A stretch of 64,000 nt of DNA from Arthrobacter sp. efr-133-TYG-118 (GTDB lineage: Bacteria; Actinomycetota; Actinomycetes; Actinomycetales; Micrococcaceae), in the NCBI RefSeq assembly GCF_030209755.1, contig NZ_JARVRH010000002.1, forward strand, positions 62,001-126,000. The letters are read 5' to 3'. The position numbers and the translations under genes are program-made. Positions 62,701-64,000 of the stretch are shown here, one piece after another. Position 1 is the stretch's first letter; the number at the start of each line of letters is the position of its first letter. The notes under the pieces are model-generated. The model worked only from the letters and a program-made list of their open reading frames with translations, did not search any database and had not been told where the DNA came from.

Positions 62701-63641
62701 GTCTGGGTCTGGCCGCTGCCTGGCGGGGTGCTCACCACCAGCGAATCGCCTGCCCGCACGGCATCCACGACGTACTGCTGATCTGAGTCCGCATCCAGGA
62801 GCAGCGATTCTTCGGCGGGGTCGCGCTCGTCGAGGTTCGGGAACCGTCCGGACTTGATCGGTTCGGGTTCCACGTCCCCGCCGTTGGCCGCTTCAAACAG
62901 GGAAGCCACGATGCTGCTGTTCTCGTTGATCCAGGGATCTTCCAAGTTCCCGGACAGATCCGCCAACGTCGTTATGAGGAGATTGGGGGTTACTTCGGCA
63001 CCGTGGATCGGTTGCACCAGCGTCGCCAGTCGCTCAAGGACCGGCTGTGGATCAAGGCGCGCGGTGTTGTACGCCATACGGCTCACTGCGTTGACATCAA
63101 AGACAATTCCATGGACGGTCTTCAAATGCCGGACCAACGCGGGGTTGATGCCCGCCTGCTCAGTGAGTTGCAGCTCGTAGTCATCTTCGCCCGGCCGCGC
63201 CGTGAGTGAGATGGCGGCCAACATAACAGGGGCGGAAACTCGTTGGGGTTTTCCTCCGACCGCCGACGTCCACACGACCGTGCCGCAGGACAGATAACCG
63301 GCGTCGATCCCCCGGTCGTTTCCTAGTTCGAAAATCTTGGAGCGAAGGTTCCTGGCGGCGCGCGCGGCAACAAGATACTGCTGGCGATCCCGGATCAGGG
63401 TGGAAAGCCGGGTTCGACGCCCGGCGAGGAGCTGTGCCAGGCCTGAGGGGTGGCCGTTGCTAAGGTCGATCGACCCTTCCGGCGTCTTGACGAAGCGCAG
63501 CATGGTGTCTGCGCCAGTCACGGGCTTGAGCCCGGACAGCCATTTCCGGAGCTCTACTGAGCTCTCTTCGTGGCTTTGACCTACTGACACCGCTGCCTTC
63601 TTTTCTGTTATAGCTCGAGACGACTTGGACCAAATCGGCAT
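59745..63641 (-). CDS. Large SF1 helicase-like protein with degenerate ATPase motifs and REase-like C-terminal domain
   Basis: 1298 residues from the ATG at 63641 (MPIWSKSSRAITEKK); an upstream start at 63761 lies in a non-coding leader. The P-loop reads PPGSGQTQT (GSGQT at 308-312): the Walker A lysine is glutamine. The Walker B-like strand VVILDAES (~839-846) lacks the usual DEA order. Downstream are FGDAKIANA and the motif VI-like NKFALAMTRSRRSLHVLSCF. The last ~170 residues look like a Vsr/MTES_1575-type nuclease domain: ARGARVWHHYDGALDIAAAA, VAIESDGTERYRRMSVRERS, RLRPQLLERLGWRYMSLWTI. It is next to guaA, 128 bp away. Confidence 0.82.
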   Translation of the reverse strand: MPIWSKSSRAITEKKAAVSVGQSHEESSVELRKWLSGLKPVTGADTMLRFVKTPEGSIDLSNGHPSGLAQLLAGRRTRLSTLIRDRQQYLVAARAARNLRSKIFELGNDRGIDAGYLSCGTVVWTSAVGGKPQRVSAPVMLAAISLTARPGEDDYELQLTEQAGINPALVRHLKTVHGIVFDVNAVSRMAYNTARLDPQPVLERLATLVQPIHGAEVTPNLLITTLADLSGNLEDPWINENSSIVASLFEAANGGDVEPEPIKSGRFPNLDERDPAEESLLLDADSDQQYVVDAVRAGDSLVVSTPPGSGQTQTAINAIGALVNEGKSVLVVGDRRASLNGLAAHFEALGLESMLFRPGNGATPQQLKGQLVSAIIRNEKSLEPQLANLHKTLTEHRHALMDHVASLHNVRQRWGCSPYQAMQSLAELTSIQPAPATTVRLKRSVLDNIKDRAELAERLRRAAELGSFSRASTSSPWYGARLVTRKETEEAQQLASSAAEQLPRLRERMNQVAEHSEIRLGANFAEWGAQLELLMAVRESLDKFTPDIFDRPVHDLISATATSTWRRERGVEMPSMQRSRLRRVAKEYVRPGVHIADLHSSLALVQEQRALWAQYATTQRHPAVPSGLADLGASYRELDRDLRRLGDCLKHTAGGGDLHATRYEDLMQRLESLVADTGTLETLPERTLLVENMREHGLAELLADLAEREVPAECVAAELDLAWWQSALEAMISGDDYLAMSDGDSLRRLEAEYRLADHAHIASGAARLRWRLAEMWRAGIAEHPRQSELLRNLIKDGRVTLSALSAQAPALVSRLVPVWSISPYLLTSLLPAEQKFDAVVILDAESTSLQAVLPAIARAQQVVAFGDAKIANARTFSVAVEPPMAGAASQDTVDSAFSALARVLPAWQLNWVYRAVDEDLVLQLSKNYYNGGLRRLPDGQSVTGLDRSVVVEYIPDGTGLPGADHEGVESVAAEVNRVVDLVFQHASLRPRTSLAVVTASLRHAARIGEAIRLQLPNYPLLSGFFNAGAESFRVVDLERAQGLVRDHIIFSLGFGRTPHGRALHSFGPLSVEGGRNKFALAMTRSRRSLHVLSCFRPEDLDLDRLAHGAVDFHELLDRELSGNSDLGTPATRAAASEQALGEDPLVADLGERLRARGARVWHHYDGALDIAAAADPVHTIGRDDTEMPTPVAIESDGTERYRRMSVRERSRLRPQLLERLGWRYMSLWTIEVFTDPSSCADRIGSYLGLEKPVAPSYGAVQDGFLDIDVEQLELNSQADPAAARPGGTQGLGSGPAIP

Positions 63642-63769
63642 ACTTTCGAGGGTAGCGGGAATCGACCGGCAGTCCGCACCGCAACACTGGTGGAAAGGCA
63701 AATTGCCCCTGATTTCAGGGGAAATACAAAGTGACCGGCCCTTCGAACAGGGGCCGGTCACTCAGAATG

Positions 63770-64000
63770 CTATTCCCACTCGATGGTTCCCGGCGGCTTG
63801 CTGGTGACATCCAGTACCACGCGGTTGACCCCGTCAACCTCGTTGGTGATCCTGTTGGAGATCCGGGCGAGGAGGTCATACGGGAGCCTCGACCAGTCGG
63901 CGGTCATGGCGTCCTCGGAGGAAACGGGACGCAGTACGATCGGGTGCCCGTAGGTGCGGCCGTCGCCCTGCACGCCTACGCTGCGAACGTCGGCCAGCAG
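63770..64000 (-). CDS. guaA: GMP synthase (glutamine-hydrolysing), 3' end only
   Basis: The last ~76 codons are present; the gene continues past the right edge. The C-terminal dimerisation domain is unmistakable: [40 protein letters not shown] and [17 protein letters not shown] at the terminus. It makes GMP from XMP. It lies upstream of the helicase-nuclease gene on the same strand, separated by 128 bp with a GACCGGCCCC/GGGGCCGGTC terminator hairpin at about 63732-63761. Confidence 0.97.
   Translation of the reverse strand: MLADVRSVGVQGDGRTYGHPIVLRPVSSEDAMTADWSRLPYDLLARISNRITNEVDGVNRVVLDVTSKPPGTIEWE

Noticed and set aside
59478..62786. A 1102-codon open frame on the plus strand opposite the helicase-nuclease gene
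   Set aside because: It is antisense to a well-supported gene, has no recognisable domain, and its length is explained by GC-rich codon bias keeping stops rare on the opposite strand.

Overview
The window looks like the chromosome of a high-GC actinobacterium of the Micrococcaceae, most likely Arthrobacter or a close relative. This is inferred from frequent GTG starts with strong Shine-Dalgarno sequences, a GalU/RimJ/GlpR-like cluster of the actinobacterial type, and the overall gene mix. No rRNA or species marker is present to settle it.

Layout. 1-7.5 kb is housekeeping: the ychF 5' end, rmuC, ispH with a membrane protein, xseA-xseB, a PPK2-family kinase and an alanine-type aminotransferase. 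7.6-11.1 kb is a four-gene glycine betaine/choline-type ABC importer with overlapping genes. 11.2-27.8 kb is a patchwork of small transcription units: NUDIX, pirin, a GlcNAc-kinase-like enzyme, a LysR/MFS divergon, a Cys/Met PLP enzyme facing an Lrp regulator, an ArsR-type regulator with a phased operator array next to an MFS pump, a second Lrp regulator, DUF1761, CorA, a ZapE C-terminal-only protein, a short TetR regulator beside a 28-bp palindrome, a lipoprotein, ferritin, a paired CrcB fluoride channel with a universal stress protein, and an SRAP protein.

27.9-41.7 kb is a sugar-acid catabolic locus, all on the minus strand. It encodes a gluconokinase-GH3 glycosidase fusion (frameshifted near its end), mannonate dehydratase, a GPH sugar symporter, fructuronate reductase, uronate isomerase, a LacI repressor, and two pairs of Gfo/Idh/MocA oxidoreductase plus sugar-phosphate-isomerase-like TIM barrel. 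Similar LacI-type operators (consensus about TTGGCAACCGGTTGCCAA) precede four transcription units, so this looks like one regulon. Glucuronate would go through fructuronate and mannonate to 2-keto-3-deoxygluconate; KDG kinase and aldolase are not in the window. A separate gntK-gntP gluconate unit follows at 42.9-45.0 kb.

45.0-54.0 kb holds an F420-reductase-like protein, an App1-type phosphatase, a VOC protein, a RidA remnant, about 0.7 kb without a recognisable gene, a 1383-residue SF1 helicase with a coiled coil and C-terminal helix-turn-helix-like repeats, a dead IS256-family transposase and tRNA-Ala(CGC). A 25-nt near copy (23/25) of the 3' end of this tRNA lies 26 kb away at 27871 in the same orientation, which is the geometry of a tRNA-integrated island. 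No integrase is visible.

54.0-64.0 kb returns to conserved genes: an NmrA-like protein, GlpR-like, rimJ, galU, 5-FTHF cyclo-ligase, an FmdB-type zinc ribbon, a SAF/CpaB-like protein, a large helicase-nuclease with degenerate ATPase motifs, and the 3' end of guaA.

The best candidates for undescribed biology are the 48.5-52.7 kb helicase, the gluconokinase-GH3 fusion inside the LacI regulon, and the degenerate helicase-nuclease at 59.7-63.6 kb.
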